From Ahrensia sp. (lineage in GTDB: Bacteria; Pseudomonadota; Alphaproteobacteria; Rhizobiales; Rhizobiaceae): 64,000 nt of DNA. The notes under the pieces were generated by a model that was not told the DNA's origin, did no database searches, and saw nothing but the letters and a program-made list of their open reading frames with translations. Shown piece after piece: positions 23,952 to 33,427 of the stretch (position 1 is the stretch's first letter; each line of letters opens with the position of its first letter). Made by a program: the position numbers and the translations under genes. Location of the stretch: assembly GCA_002706335.1 (NCBI GenBank), contig PAKZ01000009.1, positions 1-64,000 of the forward strand, given 5' to 3'.

Positions 23952-24920
23952 ATGGTTACGGTGCTGGACACGACCACTCCCGAAAAGCGGGTTCGCCATC
24001 CGGAAAAGGCCCATCGCCCGGACCAGCCGGTGCAGGCCCGCAAGCCGGAATGGATCCGCGTCAAGGCGCCGAATTCGCGCGGCTATGCCGAAACCCGCCA
24101 GATCGTGAAATCGCACAACCTCTTCACGGTGTGCGAGGAGGCCGGCTGCCCGAATATCGGCGAATGCTGGGACAAGAAGCACGCCACCTTCATGATCATG
24201 GGCGAGATCTGCACCCGTGCCTGCGCATTCTGCAATGTGGCGACAGGCAAGCCCGCGCCGCTGGATCTGAAGGAACCGGAAAACGTCGCCCATGCGGTCA
24301 GGACGATGGGACTGAACCATGTCGTCATCACCTCCGTTGACCGCGACGATCTGGACGATGGCGGCGCGCAGCATTTCGTCGAGGTGATCCAGGCCATCCG
24401 CGAGGAGGCGCCCGGCACGACCATTGAAATCCTGACGCCGGACTTCCTGCGCAAGGAGAAGGCCTTGGAAAAGGTCGTCGCCGCGCGGCCGGACGTCTTC
24501 AACCACAATCTGGAGACAGTGCCGTCCAACTATCTGACCGTTCGCCCGGGCGCGCGCTATTTCCATTCGATCCGGCTTTTGCAGCAGGTCAAGGAAATCG
24601 ACCCGACGATCTTCACCAAGTCCGGGATCATGGTCGGGCTCGGTGAAGAGCGCAACGAAGTGCTGCAACTGATGGACGATCTGCGCTCGGCCGATGTCGA
24701 TTTCCTGACCATCGGCCAGTATCTGCAGCCGACCAAGAAGCACCACGCGGTCATTCGCTTCGTGCCGCCGGAGGAATTCAAGTCCTACGAGACGAGCGCT
24801 TACTCGAAGGGCTTCCTGATGGTCTCGGCAAGCCCGCTGACGCGTTCGTCACACCATGCAGGCGACGATTTCGCCCGACTCCGGGAAAATCGGGCAAAGA
24901 AGCTGGCAGCGGCCGAATAG
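23952..24920 (+). CDS. lipA: Lipoyl synthase
   Basis: LipA is a radical S-adenosylmethionine enzyme that inserts two sulfur atoms into octanoyl groups on lipoyl domains, here those of PdhB and PdhC. The 322-residue protein has the auxiliary cluster cysteines in [13 protein letters not shown], the radical-SAM cluster motif [10 protein letters not shown] (CxxxCxxC) and the C-terminal [13 protein letters not shown] with the conserved RSSxHA serine. Its location next to the lipoate-dependent complex makes functional sense. GAGG lies upstream of the ATG. Confidence 0.97.
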   Translation: MVTVLDTTTPEKRVRHPEKAHRPDQPVQARKPEWIRVKAPNSRGYAETRQIVKSHNLFTVCEEAGCPNIGECWDKKHATFMIMGEICTRACAFCNVATGKPAPLDLKEPENVAHAVRTMGLNHVVITSVDRDDLDDGGAQHFVEVIQAIREEAPGTTIEILTPDFLRKEKALEKVVAARPDVFNHNLETVPSNYLTVRPGARYFHSIRLLQQVKEIDPTIFTKSGIMVGLGEERNEVLQLMDDLRSADVDFLTIGQYLQPTKKHHAVIRFVPPEEFKSYETSAYSKGFLMVSASPLTRSSHHAGDDFARLRENRAKKLAAAE

Positions 24921-24975
24921 CGCATCGGCCGGCCGGCCACTTGCCAATCTCGCCCGCGATCCTTAGCTGACATCC

Positions 24976-25443
24976 ATGCCCAAGTTCCAGGATACGACAC
25001 CCGTTCCGCACAGCGCCGGACAGATGTTCGATCTGGTCGCCGATGTGGAGCGCTATCCCGAATTCCTGCCGATGTGCGAAGCCTTGCGGGTCAAGGAACG
25101 GCGCGAGCGCGACGGCATGACGATGCTGATCGCCGACATGACGGTCGGCTACAAGATGATCCGCGAGACCTTTACCTCGCGCGTGCTGCTGAAGCCCGAA
25201 GAAAACGTCATCGACGTGTCCTATCTCGAAGGGCCGTTCCGCTATCTCGACAACCGCTGGACGTTCAGACCCCGCGACGACGGCGGCTGCGACGTTGTCT
25301 TTTTCATCGACTATGAATTCAAGAGCCGCGCGCTCGGCATGGTAATGGGCGCCATGTTCGACAGGGCGTTCCACATGTTCTCTCAAGCTTTCCAAAAGCG
25401 GGCGGACGTCATCTACGGGCAGGACAACGCCCGGACTGCCTGA
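24976..25443 (+). CDS. COQ10/RatA-like START domain protein
   Basis: The 155-residue SRPBCC/START-type protein begins with the family pattern HSAGQMFDLVADVERYPEFLPMCEALRV and contains YKMIRETFTSRV and YLEGPFRYLDNRW. Relatives include mitochondrial COQ10, which binds ubiquinone, and RatA, described as a ribosome-association toxin in E. coli. In alphaproteobacteria the COQ10-like role is more plausible, but sequence alone does not decide. It follows lipA by 55 bases and converges on the cinA-like gene. Confidence 0.9.
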   Translation: MPKFQDTTPVPHSAGQMFDLVADVERYPEFLPMCEALRVKERRERDGMTMLIADMTVGYKMIRETFTSRVLLKPEENVIDVSYLEGPFRYLDNRWTFRPRDDGGCDVVFFIDYEFKSRALGMVMGAMFDRAFHMFSQAFQKRADVIYGQDNARTA

Positions 25444-25456
25444 AATCGGCTGAGAT

Positions 25457-25471
25457 GCCCTGAGGGAGGGC
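25457..25471. terminator. Small stem-loop between convergent genes
   Basis: GCCCT at 25457-25461 pairs with AGGGC at 25467-25471 around a GAGGG loop, in the 33-base gap between the COQ10-like and cinA-like stops. It is short and lacks a T-run, so it is only a weak bidirectional terminator candidate. Confidence 0.3.
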
Positions 25472-25476
25472 TCTGC

Positions 25477-26022
25477 TTAGGCGTTGCCGTGCGGCTCGTC
25501 GAATTGGGTCGCCGGCCGGCTCTCGAGCATTTCCAGCACGATCTGCAGGGCGAACATCGCCGTGTGGTAGCGGATGAAGTCGCGGCCATTGTCATCGAAC
25601 TCATTGCTGAGGACGAGGGTCGGGCCCCAGCTCATCGCGCAGGCAAACCAGACGAGGCCGACGGGTTTATCGGCAGTGCCGCCGCCCGGTCCCGCAATTC
25701 CGGTTACCGCAATCGCCAGGTCTGCATCGGCGCGGGCAAGCCCGCCTTCCGCCATGGCGGCGGCGACCTCGGACGACACCGCGCCATGTTTCTCGATCAG
25801 TTCCTCCGGAACGCCGACCATCTGTTCCTTGGCCGTGTTCGAATAGGTGACATAGCCCCGGTCCAGCACGTTGGACGATCCGGCGATATCGGTCAGCGCC
25901 GCCGAGATCATGCCGCCGGTGCAACTCTCGACCGTGGTGATCCTGACTTCCTTTTCCGAGAAGATCTCGATGACCCGTTCGGCGGCTTCATGGAGCGGAT
26001 CGATATACTGGTCGTCCGGCAT
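25477..26022 (-). CDS. CinA-like nicotinamide-nucleotide amidohydrolase (PncC type)
   Basis: This matches the C-terminal domain of CinA, which deamidates nicotinamide mononucleotide in pyridine nucleotide recycling. Motifs are TTVESCTGGMISAALTDIAGSS and AVTGIAGPGGGTADKPVGLVW. The protein is 181 residues from the ATG at 26022, which shares one base with the ispDF stop (TGATG) and has GGGAGGAC upstream; a GTG one codon earlier is also possible. It lacks the N-terminal molybdopterin-like domain of full CinA, as is common for stand-alone PncC proteins. Confidence 0.92.
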   Translation of the reverse strand: MPDDQYIDPLHEAAERVIEIFSEKEVRITTVESCTGGMISAALTDIAGSSNVLDRGYVTYSNTAKEQMVGVPEELIEKHGAVSSEVAAAMAEGGLARADADLAIAVTGIAGPGGGTADKPVGLVWFACAMSWGPTLVLSNEFDDNGRDFIRYHTAMFALQIVLEMLESRPATQFDEPHGNA

Positions 26023-27233
26023 CACTGTCCTCCCATCACTACAGTTGCGGTTGCGAGCGCGACGATGCCTTCCTCGCGGCCGACAAAGCCTATTCGTTCA
26101 TTGGTCGTCGCCTTCACCGATGTGCGGGACACGTCGACGCCCACAGTCTTGGCTATCGCCTGACGCATGATCTCGCGATGCGGGCCAATCTTCGGCGCTT
26201 CGCAAAGCAGTGTCACGTCGCAATGGGTGATGCGTCCGCCTGCGTCGCGTACAAGCTCCGCCGCATGCGACAGGAAGCGGTGCGAGGCCGCGCCCTTCCA
26301 TTGCGGATCGCTTGGCGGAAAATGACTGCCGATATCGCCTGCGCCGATCGTCGCCAGCAGGGCGTCGGTCAGTGCATGGAAGCCGACATCCGCATCGGAA
26401 TGTCCGGAGAGCCTACGATCATGCGGGATCTCGACACCACACAGGATGATGCGGTCGCCGGCGACCATCTGATGCGTGTCGTAGCCGTGGCCGACCCGCA
26501 CGTCTGGCAAGGCGGGTTCCCGGTCGGTATGCAGCATGCGTTCGGCGTCCTCGAAATCCTGCGGCCACGTGAGCTTGATATTGCGGTTATCGCCCGCGAC
26601 GAGGCGAACGGGAAGCCCGGCCCATTCATAAAGAGCGGCATCGTCCGTGAATTCGCTGTCGCATTCAGCAGCGGCGCGGCGGTGGACATCGAGAATGCCG
26701 CTGAGCGGGAAGGCCTGCGGAGTCTGTGCCCGATGCAACCCAGCACGTGGAACTGTGGAGAGGACATGGCCGTCCGCGCTCGCCGACTTGAGCGTCTCGG
26801 CGACAGGCATCGCCGGCAATACGCCGTTATCCGGGTTTTCCTCCAGCGCCTCGACAATCGCGTCCAGCATCGCTGTCGGCACGAAAGGCCGGGCGGCGTC
26901 GTGGATAAACGCGAAGTGGGGCGCGCCGTCCAAGGCGGCAAGCGATTCCAGCCCGCACAGGACCGAGGCCTGTCGCGTCGCACCGCCGATGACCACGGAA
27001 GCATTCTCCTCGCGGCCGGAAATCGCGAGCTTCAGGAGTTCGTCGTCGTCCGCATGACGCACGATAACGATCGGGCAATCACCATTCCAGACGCGAAAGG
27101 CATCGATCGTGCGCGCGATCAGCGGGATGCCTCCAAGCATGCGATATTGTTTCGGGCCGCTTCCCAAACCGGCGGCTCTTTCGCCGCGGCCGGCGGCAAC
27201 GATCACAATGCCGTAGCGTTGCGCAAGGTGCAT
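26022..27233 (-). CDS. ispDF: Bifunctional IspD/IspF (MEP pathway)
   Basis: This fusion carries out two steps of isoprenoid synthesis: the cytidylyltransferase IspD (about residues 1-230, motif IVVAAGRGERAAG) and the cyclodiphosphate synthase IspF (about 245-403, starting DVRVGHGYDTHQM and including SGHSDADVGFHALTDALLATIGAGDIG). The two activities are non-consecutive in the pathway; the fusion is known from alphaproteobacteria and epsilonproteobacteria. Length of 403 residues fits. It heads a minus-strand operon with the cinA-like gene and is divergent from dusB over a 163-base spacer. Confidence 0.97.
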   Translation of the reverse strand: MHLAQRYGIVIVAAGRGERAAGLGSGPKQYRMLGGIPLIARTIDAFRVWNGDCPIVIVRHADDDELLKLAISGREENASVVIGGATRQASVLCGLESLAALDGAPHFAFIHDAARPFVPTAMLDAIVEALEENPDNGVLPAMPVAETLKSASADGHVLSTVPRAGLHRAQTPQAFPLSGILDVHRRAAAECDSEFTDDAALYEWAGLPVRLVAGDNRNIKLTWPQDFEDAERMLHTDREPALPDVRVGHGYDTHQMVAGDRIILCGVEIPHDRRLSGHSDADVGFHALTDALLATIGAGDIGSHFPPSDPQWKGAASHRFLSHAAELVRDAGGRITHCDVTLLCEAPKIGPHREIMRQAIAKTVGVDVSRTSVKATTNERIGFVGREEGIVALATATVVMGGQ

Positions 27234-27396
27234 ATCGGACTATACTTTGTGCAGATCTTGGCGCATGGAACGGCCGCTTCCAAAAAAATCGTGTCTCGAT
27301 CCTGCTTTAACACACGGCGGCGATTGCACAACCGACGCAGAGTGTCTACTAAATAGGCAGGATGCGTTCGTGCTCAACAAACAGTCAGCTTAGTGA

Positions 27397-28404
27397 ATGA
27401 GTGACATCGCCAAACCGCTGAAAATCGGATCTGTCGAGCTGCGCAATCGCGTCTTCCTTGCACCGATGTCCGGCGTGAGCGATCTGCCTTTCCGGCAAAG
27501 GGCGTGGCAGCATGGCGCGGGGCTTGTCGTGTCCGAGATGATCGCCAGCGAAGAGTTATGCCGCGATCATCGCGAAAGCCGATCGAGGGCGCGGACCGAC
27601 GGCCTGCCGGTGCGCATGCTGCAGCTGGCCGGCCGTGAGGCGAAATGGATGGGCGAAGCGGCGCGGATCGCCGAAGGCGAGGGCGCCGACATCATCGACA
27701 TAAATATGGGCTGCCCAGCCAAGAAGGTTACCGGCGGCTATTCCGGTTCGGCGCTAATGCGCGATCTCGACCATGCCATGAAGCTGATCGAAGCCACCGT
27801 GAATGCTGTCGCTGTCCCCGTCACGCTGAAGATGCGGCTTGGCTGGGATGCCGCCACGATTAACGCGCCGGAACTGGCGCGACGCGCCGAAAATGGCGGA
27901 GTTCGGATGGTGACTGTGCATGGACGGACTCGCGAACAACTCTACAATGGCCGGGCCGATTGGAGCCGTATCCGCGCGGTACGCGAGGCCGTTTCCATTC
28001 CGCTGGTCGTCAATGGGGATGTCGCCAGTCTGGATGATGCGAAGAACGCGCTCGGAGCTTCCGGCGCCGACGCCGTAATGGTGGGGCGCGCCAGCTATGG
28101 GCAGCCATGGCTTCCGGGAATGATTGCGCGCGAGGCCGGTTTTCGGACACCGGCAGATTGCGCAGCGCCGGACGATCTCGCCAGTTATGCTGCCGATCAC
28201 TATGAGGCCATGCTCGCCCATTATGGGCGAGACGCCGGGCTTCGGCACGCCCGCAAGCATCTTGGCTGGTATTTCGACAGGCACGCGATGGAGGAGGCCG
28301 CCGGCCTTCGCCGTCGCATTCTCACGAGCACCCAACCCGACGAAGTCATTCGTCTCTTATCCGAAGCCCTGGCCCCCACAGGGCACGAAGCGAAGGCTGC
28401 CTGA
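27397..28404 (+). CDS. dusB: tRNA-dihydrouridine synthase (NifR3)
   Basis: The 335-residue flavoenzyme reduces uridines in tRNA to dihydrouridine. Motifs are [13 protein letters not shown] at the FMN barrel start, [10 protein letters not shown] with the catalytic Cys, [24 protein letters not shown] and VNGDVAS. In alphaproteobacteria the gene was first described as nifR3 upstream of ntrBC, exactly the arrangement here: its stop overlaps the ntrB start (TGATG). Confidence 0.96.
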   Translation: MSDIAKPLKIGSVELRNRVFLAPMSGVSDLPFRQRAWQHGAGLVVSEMIASEELCRDHRESRSRARTDGLPVRMLQLAGREAKWMGEAARIAEGEGADIIDINMGCPAKKVTGGYSGSALMRDLDHAMKLIEATVNAVAVPVTLKMRLGWDAATINAPELARRAENGGVRMVTVHGRTREQLYNGRADWSRIRAVREAVSIPLVVNGDVASLDDAKNALGASGADAVMVGRASYGQPWLPGMIAREAGFRTPADCAAPDDLASYAADHYEAMLAHYGRDAGLRHARKHLGWYFDRHAMEEAAGLRRRILTSTQPDEVIRLLSEALAPTGHEAKAA

Positions 28405-29555
28405 TGGCATTTATGGCACGCAAGAAACTATCCGCACCCGACCCGGCCAGCGCCCTGAAGGTCCTCGACACGTTGCGCGATCCGGTCGTCCTGCTCGACC
28501 CGGACGACTACATCGCCTTTTCCAACCTTGAGGCAGAGTACTTCTTCTCGTCCTCGCAGGGGCAATTGGCGAAATCCAAAATTCAAGATTTTGTTCCGTT
28601 TTCCAGCCCTTTGCTGGCGCTTATTCAACAAGTGCGAGAGCACGAATCGCCGGTCAATGAGTATCGTGTCGACCTCTCTTCTCCGCGGCTCGGGGCCGAC
28701 CGGATTGTCGATGTCCATGTGACGCCGGTGGCCGACGAGCCGGGAGCCATGGTGATCGTTTTCCGCGAGCGCTCCATGGCGGAGAAGTTCGATCGCCAGA
28801 TGACCCACCGCGGCGCGGCGCGTTCGGTTACCGGGCTCGCTTCGATGCTCGGCCACGAGATCAAGAACCCGCTATCGGGCATTCGCGGCGCGGCGCAGCT
28901 ACTGGAGGCGGTCGTCAGCGACGAGGACCGCGCGCTGACCGCGCTGATCCGCGAGGAGAGTGACCGGATCGTATCGCTGGTCGACCGCATGGAAGTGTTT
29001 TCCGACGAACGGCCGATTGAACGAGAGCCGGTCAACATCCACGTCGTGCTTGACCGGGTTCACCAGATCGCGGCGTCGGGGTTCGCGCGCGATATCGAGT
29101 TCGTCAAGCAATACGACCCGTCGCTTCCGATGGTGCTCGGCAACAAGGACCAGCTGATCCAGGTTTTTCTGAATCTCGTCAAGAATGCCTCAGAGGCTTG
29201 CGAGCACCGCGACCATGCGCAGATCAGGCTGAAGACCGCATTCCGCCCGGGCGTGCGTCTGTCGATTCCCGGTGCGAATGAGCGCGTCGCCTTGCCGCTC
29301 GAATTTTGCGTCGAGGACAACGGGTCCGGCGTGCCCGAGGATATCCAGATGCACATGTTCGATCCCTTCATCACGACGAAACCGAACGGCTCCGGCCTCG
29401 GCCTCGCGCTGGTCGCCAAGATCGTCGGCGACCATGGCGGCGTAATCGAATGCGACTCCCAGTCCTCGAAGACGGTATTCCGCATCTTGATGCCGGCCGC
29501 ACCGGCCATGCCGACAGAAATCGTCCAGCCGCTTACCGGAGAAAAACAACAATGA
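28404..29555 (+). CDS. ntrB: Nitrogen regulation sensor histidine kinase NtrB
   Basis: NtrB phosphorylates or dephosphorylates NtrC in response to PII proteins. The 383-residue soluble kinase has a PAS domain (about 15-125), a phosphoacceptor H-box [20 protein letters not shown], and the ATP-binding N and G boxes ([31 protein letters not shown]). The start at 28404 shares a base with the dusB stop; an internal ATG at 28413 is possible. It overlaps ntrC by ATGA. Together with dusB this forms the classical nifR3-ntrB-ntrC operon. Confidence 0.96.
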   Translation: MAFMARKKLSAPDPASALKVLDTLRDPVVLLDPDDYIAFSNLEAEYFFSSSQGQLAKSKIQDFVPFSSPLLALIQQVREHESPVNEYRVDLSSPRLGADRIVDVHVTPVADEPGAMVIVFRERSMAEKFDRQMTHRGAARSVTGLASMLGHEIKNPLSGIRGAAQLLEAVVSDEDRALTALIREESDRIVSLVDRMEVFSDERPIEREPVNIHVVLDRVHQIAASGFARDIEFVKQYDPSLPMVLGNKDQLIQVFLNLVKNASEACEHRDHAQIRLKTAFRPGVRLSIPGANERVALPLEFCVEDNGSGVPEDIQMHMFDPFITTKPNGSGLGLALVAKIVGDHGGVIECDSQSSKTVFRILMPAAPAMPTEIVQPLTGEKQQ

Positions 29556-31009
29556 AAGGTACCGTTCTCGTTGCCGATGATGATGCGGCTATCCGGACGG
29601 TGGTGAGCCAGGCGCTGTCGCGCGCCGGCTACGACGTCCGGCTGACTTCGAACGCCTCGACGCTGTGGCGCTGGGTGACCGCCGGCGAGGGCGATGTTGT
29701 GGTCAGCGACGTGGTCATGCCGGACGACAATCTTTTCGATCTGTTGCCGCGTATGCGCAAGGTGCGTCCAGAGCTTCCGGTCATCGTGATGAGTGCTCAA
29801 AATACCTTCATGACGGCGATCCGCGCTTCGGAAAAGGGCGCCTACGAATATCTGCCAAAACCCTTCGATCTGGTCGAACTGACCGGGATCGTAGGTCGCG
29901 CGCTGGCGGAATCGCGACGCAAGAACGGTTCCGATGACAATGCCGTCGCCGCGCCGAAGGAACATGAGGGTATGCCGCTGGTCGGCCGGTCGGCGGCCAT
30001 GCAGGACATCTACCGCGTGCTCGCCAGGATGATGCAGTCCGACCTGACGGTGCTGATCAATGGCGAATCGGGCACCGGCAAGGAGCTGGTTGCGCGCGCC
30101 CTGCACGAATATGGCAAGCGCAAGAACGGTCCCTTCGTCGCCATTAATATGGCGGCGATCCCCCGTGACCTGATTGAATCTGAGCTCTTTGGCCATGAAA
30201 AGGGCGCCTTCACCGGCGCGCAGGCGCGCTCCACCGGCCGGTTCGAGCAGGCCGAGAACGGCACCTTGTTCCTCGACGAGATCGGCGACATGCCGATGGA
30301 CGCACAGACGAGGCTCCTGCGTGTGCTGCAACAAGGCGAATACATGACCGTTGGCGGGCGGACGCCGATCAAGACCAATGTCCGCATCGTGGCCGCAACC
30401 AACAAGGATCTGCGCTCTCTGATCAATCAGGGCCTGTTTCGCGAGGACCTCTATTACCGCCTCAATGTTGTACCGCTGCGCATGCCGCCGCTGCGCGAGC
30501 GGCTCGAAGATATTGGCGATCTCGTCACTCACTTTCTAGCCAAGGTTCAAAACGAGGGGCTGGAAGCCAAACGGATCCTGCCGGATGCTCTGCAATTGAT
30601 GGCGCGCTATCATTGGCCGGGCAACGTTCGCGAACTGGAAAACCTGATCCGGCGACTGAGCGCGCTCTATCCGCAGGAAGAGATTACTCCGGAGATAGTC
30701 GCCGCGGAACTCGACGCGGGAGAGGGAGGTGAGCAGTCGCCTGCAAGCCTCCTAACCGGCGATGTAACGATCTCACAGGCGGTCGAACTTAACATGCAGG
30801 ATTACTTTCGGTCGTTCGGCGACGGCCTGCCGCCGCCGGGCCTCTATCAGCGAGTCCTTGCCGAACTGGAGCAACCACTGATCCTTGCGACACTGGCGGC
30901 AACGCGAGGCAACCAGATTCGTGCAGCCGAAGTGCTTGGACTGAACCGGAACACGCTAAGAAAGAAGATCAAGGAGCACGGTATAAGCGTCTTCAAGGGC
31001 GGCACATAA
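29552..31009 (+). CDS. ntrC: Nitrogen regulation response regulator NtrC
   Basis: NtrC activates sigma-54 promoters of nitrogen-assimilation genes. The start is the ATG at 29552 overlapping the ntrB stop (the ORF track's 567-residue form is overextended), giving 485 residues. The receiver domain has phosphoacceptor Asp53 (VVSDVVMP), the AAA+ domain has Walker A GESGTGKE, the sigma-54 contact loop GAFTGA is intact, Walker B is [10 protein letters not shown], and the C-terminal helix-turn-helix is [21 protein letters not shown]. Confidence 0.97.
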   Translation: MKGTVLVADDDAAIRTVVSQALSRAGYDVRLTSNASTLWRWVTAGEGDVVVSDVVMPDDNLFDLLPRMRKVRPELPVIVMSAQNTFMTAIRASEKGAYEYLPKPFDLVELTGIVGRALAESRRKNGSDDNAVAAPKEHEGMPLVGRSAAMQDIYRVLARMMQSDLTVLINGESGTGKELVARALHEYGKRKNGPFVAINMAAIPRDLIESELFGHEKGAFTGAQARSTGRFEQAENGTLFLDEIGDMPMDAQTRLLRVLQQGEYMTVGGRTPIKTNVRIVAATNKDLRSLINQGLFREDLYYRLNVVPLRMPPLRERLEDIGDLVTHFLAKVQNEGLEAKRILPDALQLMARYHWPGNVRELENLIRRLSALYPQEEITPEIVAAELDAGEGGEQSPASLLTGDVTISQAVELNMQDYFRSFGDGLPPPGLYQRVLAELEQPLILATLAATRGNQIRAAEVLGLNRNTLRKKIKEHGISVFKGGT

Positions 31010-31099
31010 ATCGCGGCACCTTCCGCGCAATGTTGCAATGCTGCCACATTCTGTTGCATGTTGGTCACTCCGAGTTGTCGGACACCAGCAGATTAGAAA

Positions 31100-33427
31100 A
31101 TGTCACTGATACAGAGCGCTAAGGGCGCCCTCGATTTCGGCGTGAACGACCATTCGAGGGCCCGAAGGATGCAGATCCGCGGCATAGCCGTGATCGTTGG
31201 GGCGCTCGTGACGGCCGGTGTATCCTTTGCGGTCCTGATCGGACTGACGCCGATACAGCCCGATGCTCGCGTCACCCTTTCCGCGATCGTCATCAACGGT
31301 TTCTTCGTCTTCGCGATGCTCTGGTTGATCGGAATGGAGCTTCGCCGGATCTATCTGGCACGCAAGGCGGGAAAGGCTGCTTCGCGCCTGCATGTGCGCA
31401 TCGTCGGCCTGTTTTCGCTGATCGCAGCCATACCAGCTATCGCCATTGCCGTCGTCGCGAGCGTTACGCTTGATCTCGGGCTCGACCGCTGGTTCGAGAT
31501 CCGCACCAAGACGATCGTCGAATCATCGCTGCAAGTCGCCGAATCCTACATCAACGAGAATGCGATCAATCTGCGGGACGCAACGATCAACATGGCCTTT
31601 GCCGTGGACGGCCAACGTCGCCTCTACAGTCTCGATCAGGTCGGCTTTCGGCATTTTCTCACGCAGCAGGCCAAGGGCCGCGGGATGCTCGGCGCTTTCG
31701 TGATCCGGCCTAATGGAACCATCGTGCAAAGCGCTGAGATCGACGTTGACAATTAGTTGCCCTCGCCGCCACAGGACGCACTTGATGCGGCCAAGGCCGG
31801 CCTGCCGGTGGTCATTCCTCCGGGCGTTACCAATCTTGTCGGCGCCATCATAAAGCTGCGGGAAATTCCGAACGCTTATATCTACACGATCCGAACGGTC
31901 GACGCCAAAGTTCTGGATGCGGTACAACTTATGCAGCAGAACCGCGCGGAATATACCGGACTTGAGGCGAACCGAACATCTTTCCAGCTTGCCTTTGCGA
32001 TCCTCTATTTCGGGCTGACGCTGATCATGATCCTGTCCGCGATCTGGACTGGTATCGCCGTTGCAAACCGGCTAGTACGGCCTATCCGGCAATTGATCGG
32101 CGCCGCCGAGGAGGTCTCAGAAGGCAATCTGGATATACGCGTTCCGGTGCGCGCGTCCGACGGCGATGTCGGCTATCTCGGCCAGACCTTCAACGGAATG
32201 CTGGGCCAATTGAAGGAACAACGAGACAAGTTGCTGCACGCCAACGAACTGATCGACCAGCGTCGGCGGTTTTCCGAAGCGGTTCTATCAGGCGTGTCAG
32301 CGGGAGTGATGGGCGTGGATGATGGCGGTGTCGTCACTGTCGCCAACCGCTCGGCCGCAGCCATTCTGGGAACCGGCGAGAAAATCGAGCCGGGAACGAG
32401 AATCGACAGCTTGTCGTCGCACATCGCCGCGGTTCTCGACGAGGTCCGCAAGAGTGACCGCGACGATGTTCGCAAGCAGGTTACCTATCTCGACAGGAGC
32501 GGACGCGAACGCGTGCTCAATGTCCAGGTCACTGTCGATCGCGATGTAGGCGCCGGCCAGCGCGTTATCGAGTCCCAGTACGAGTTGGACGAAGCGCCGG
32601 CGAGCCATACGCATGTCATTACGATCGACGACATTTCCGATCTCGTCGAAGCGCAGCGTTCGACTGCCTGGGCCGATGTGGCGCGCCGCATCGCGCACGA
32701 GATCAAGAATCCGCTGACGCCGATCCAGCTTTCAGCCGAGCGGCTGAAACGCCGTTACGGCAAGGTGGTTGGCGAGGACAGCGCGGTCTTCGACCAATGC
32801 ACCGACACGATCATTCGTCAGGTCGGTGATATCGGACGCATGGTGGACGAATTCTCTTCCTTCGCACGGATGCCGAAGCCCGTGATGGAGCGCAAGGATC
32901 TACGCAATACGCTGCGCGAGGCAACATTCCTGGTGGAAGTCAGCCGCAGCGATATCAAATTCGAGCGCGATTTTGACGACGAGGAGCTTGCCTGCGATTT
33001 CGACGACCGCCTCGTCGGACAGGCTTTCGGCAACATTATCAAAAACGCGTCCGAGGCGGTCGAAGCGCGCCAGGCAAGTGATGAAGGCCGCGAAGAAGGC
33101 CATATTCTGGTTCGCGCTTATAGAAACGGCAGGGAGATCGCCGTTGACGTGATCGACAACGGCAAGGGGCTTCCGCGCCAGAACAGGGCGAAGCTCCTTG
33201 AGCCCTATATGACAACGCGCGAGAAGGGCACCGGCCTCGGTCTCGCCATCGTCAAGAAAATCATGGAAGACCATGACGGTCGGCTCGAGTTGCACGATGC
33301 ACCGGCCGACTACCATGGTGGATGCGGAGCGATGGTGCGACTGGTGTTTCCTGCTGCCGCGCAAACGATTTCGTCGGGCAATGACGCGGAACAGGAAACC
33401 GGGGCGCAAGCTGAGAGGACAGCATGA
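31100..33427 (+). pseudogene. ntrY: ntrY, NtrY-type transmembrane sensor kinase interrupted by an in-frame TAG
   Basis: Two ORFs in the same frame, 31100-31756 (218 aa) and 31757-33427, together make a 776-codon NtrY, the normal family length, split only by TAG at 31754-31756 in GACAATTAGTTGCCC. The N-terminal part has three membrane segments (about residues 28-50, 57-78, 95-120) and half of the periplasmic domain; the C-terminal part has the rest of that domain, a fourth membrane segment, HAMP, PAS, H-box (AHEIKNPLTPIQLSAERLK) and ATPase domain. No frameshift or other decay is visible, so the lesion is recent, a sequencing error, or is suppressed. It lies just before ntrX (ATGA overlap). Confidence 0.85.
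31757..33427 (+). CDS. Possible reinitiated C-terminal NtrY fragment (membrane segment, HAMP, PAS, kinase)
   Basis: The codon after the internal TAG is TTG, so ribosomes could reinitiate and make a 556-residue protein. It holds one membrane segment (about residues 74-100), HAMP, PAS, the phosphoacceptor His and a full ATP-binding domain (NIIKNASEA, DNGKGLP, EKGTGLGLAIVKK). No clear Shine-Dalgarno precedes the TTG. Such a fragment would lack the first three membrane segments and half of the sensor domain, so signal sensing would be altered if it is made at all. Confidence 0.4.
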   Translation: MPSPPQDALDAAKAGLPVVIPPGVTNLVGAIIKLREIPNAYIYTIRTVDAKVLDAVQLMQQNRAEYTGLEANRTSFQLAFAILYFGLTLIMILSAIWTGIAVANRLVRPIRQLIGAAEEVSEGNLDIRVPVRASDGDVGYLGQTFNGMLGQLKEQRDKLLHANELIDQRRRFSEAVLSGVSAGVMGVDDGGVVTVANRSAAAILGTGEKIEPGTRIDSLSSHIAAVLDEVRKSDRDDVRKQVTYLDRSGRERVLNVQVTVDRDVGAGQRVIESQYELDEAPASHTHVITIDDISDLVEAQRSTAWADVARRIAHEIKNPLTPIQLSAERLKRRYGKVVGEDSAVFDQCTDTIIRQVGDIGRMVDEFSSFARMPKPVMERKDLRNTLREATFLVEVSRSDIKFERDFDDEELACDFDDRLVGQAFGNIIKNASEAVEARQASDEGREEGHILVRAYRNGREIAVDVIDNGKGLPRQNRAKLLEPYMTTREKGTGLGLAIVKKIMEDHDGRLELHDAPADYHGGCGAMVRLVFPAAAQTISSGNDAEQETGAQAERTA

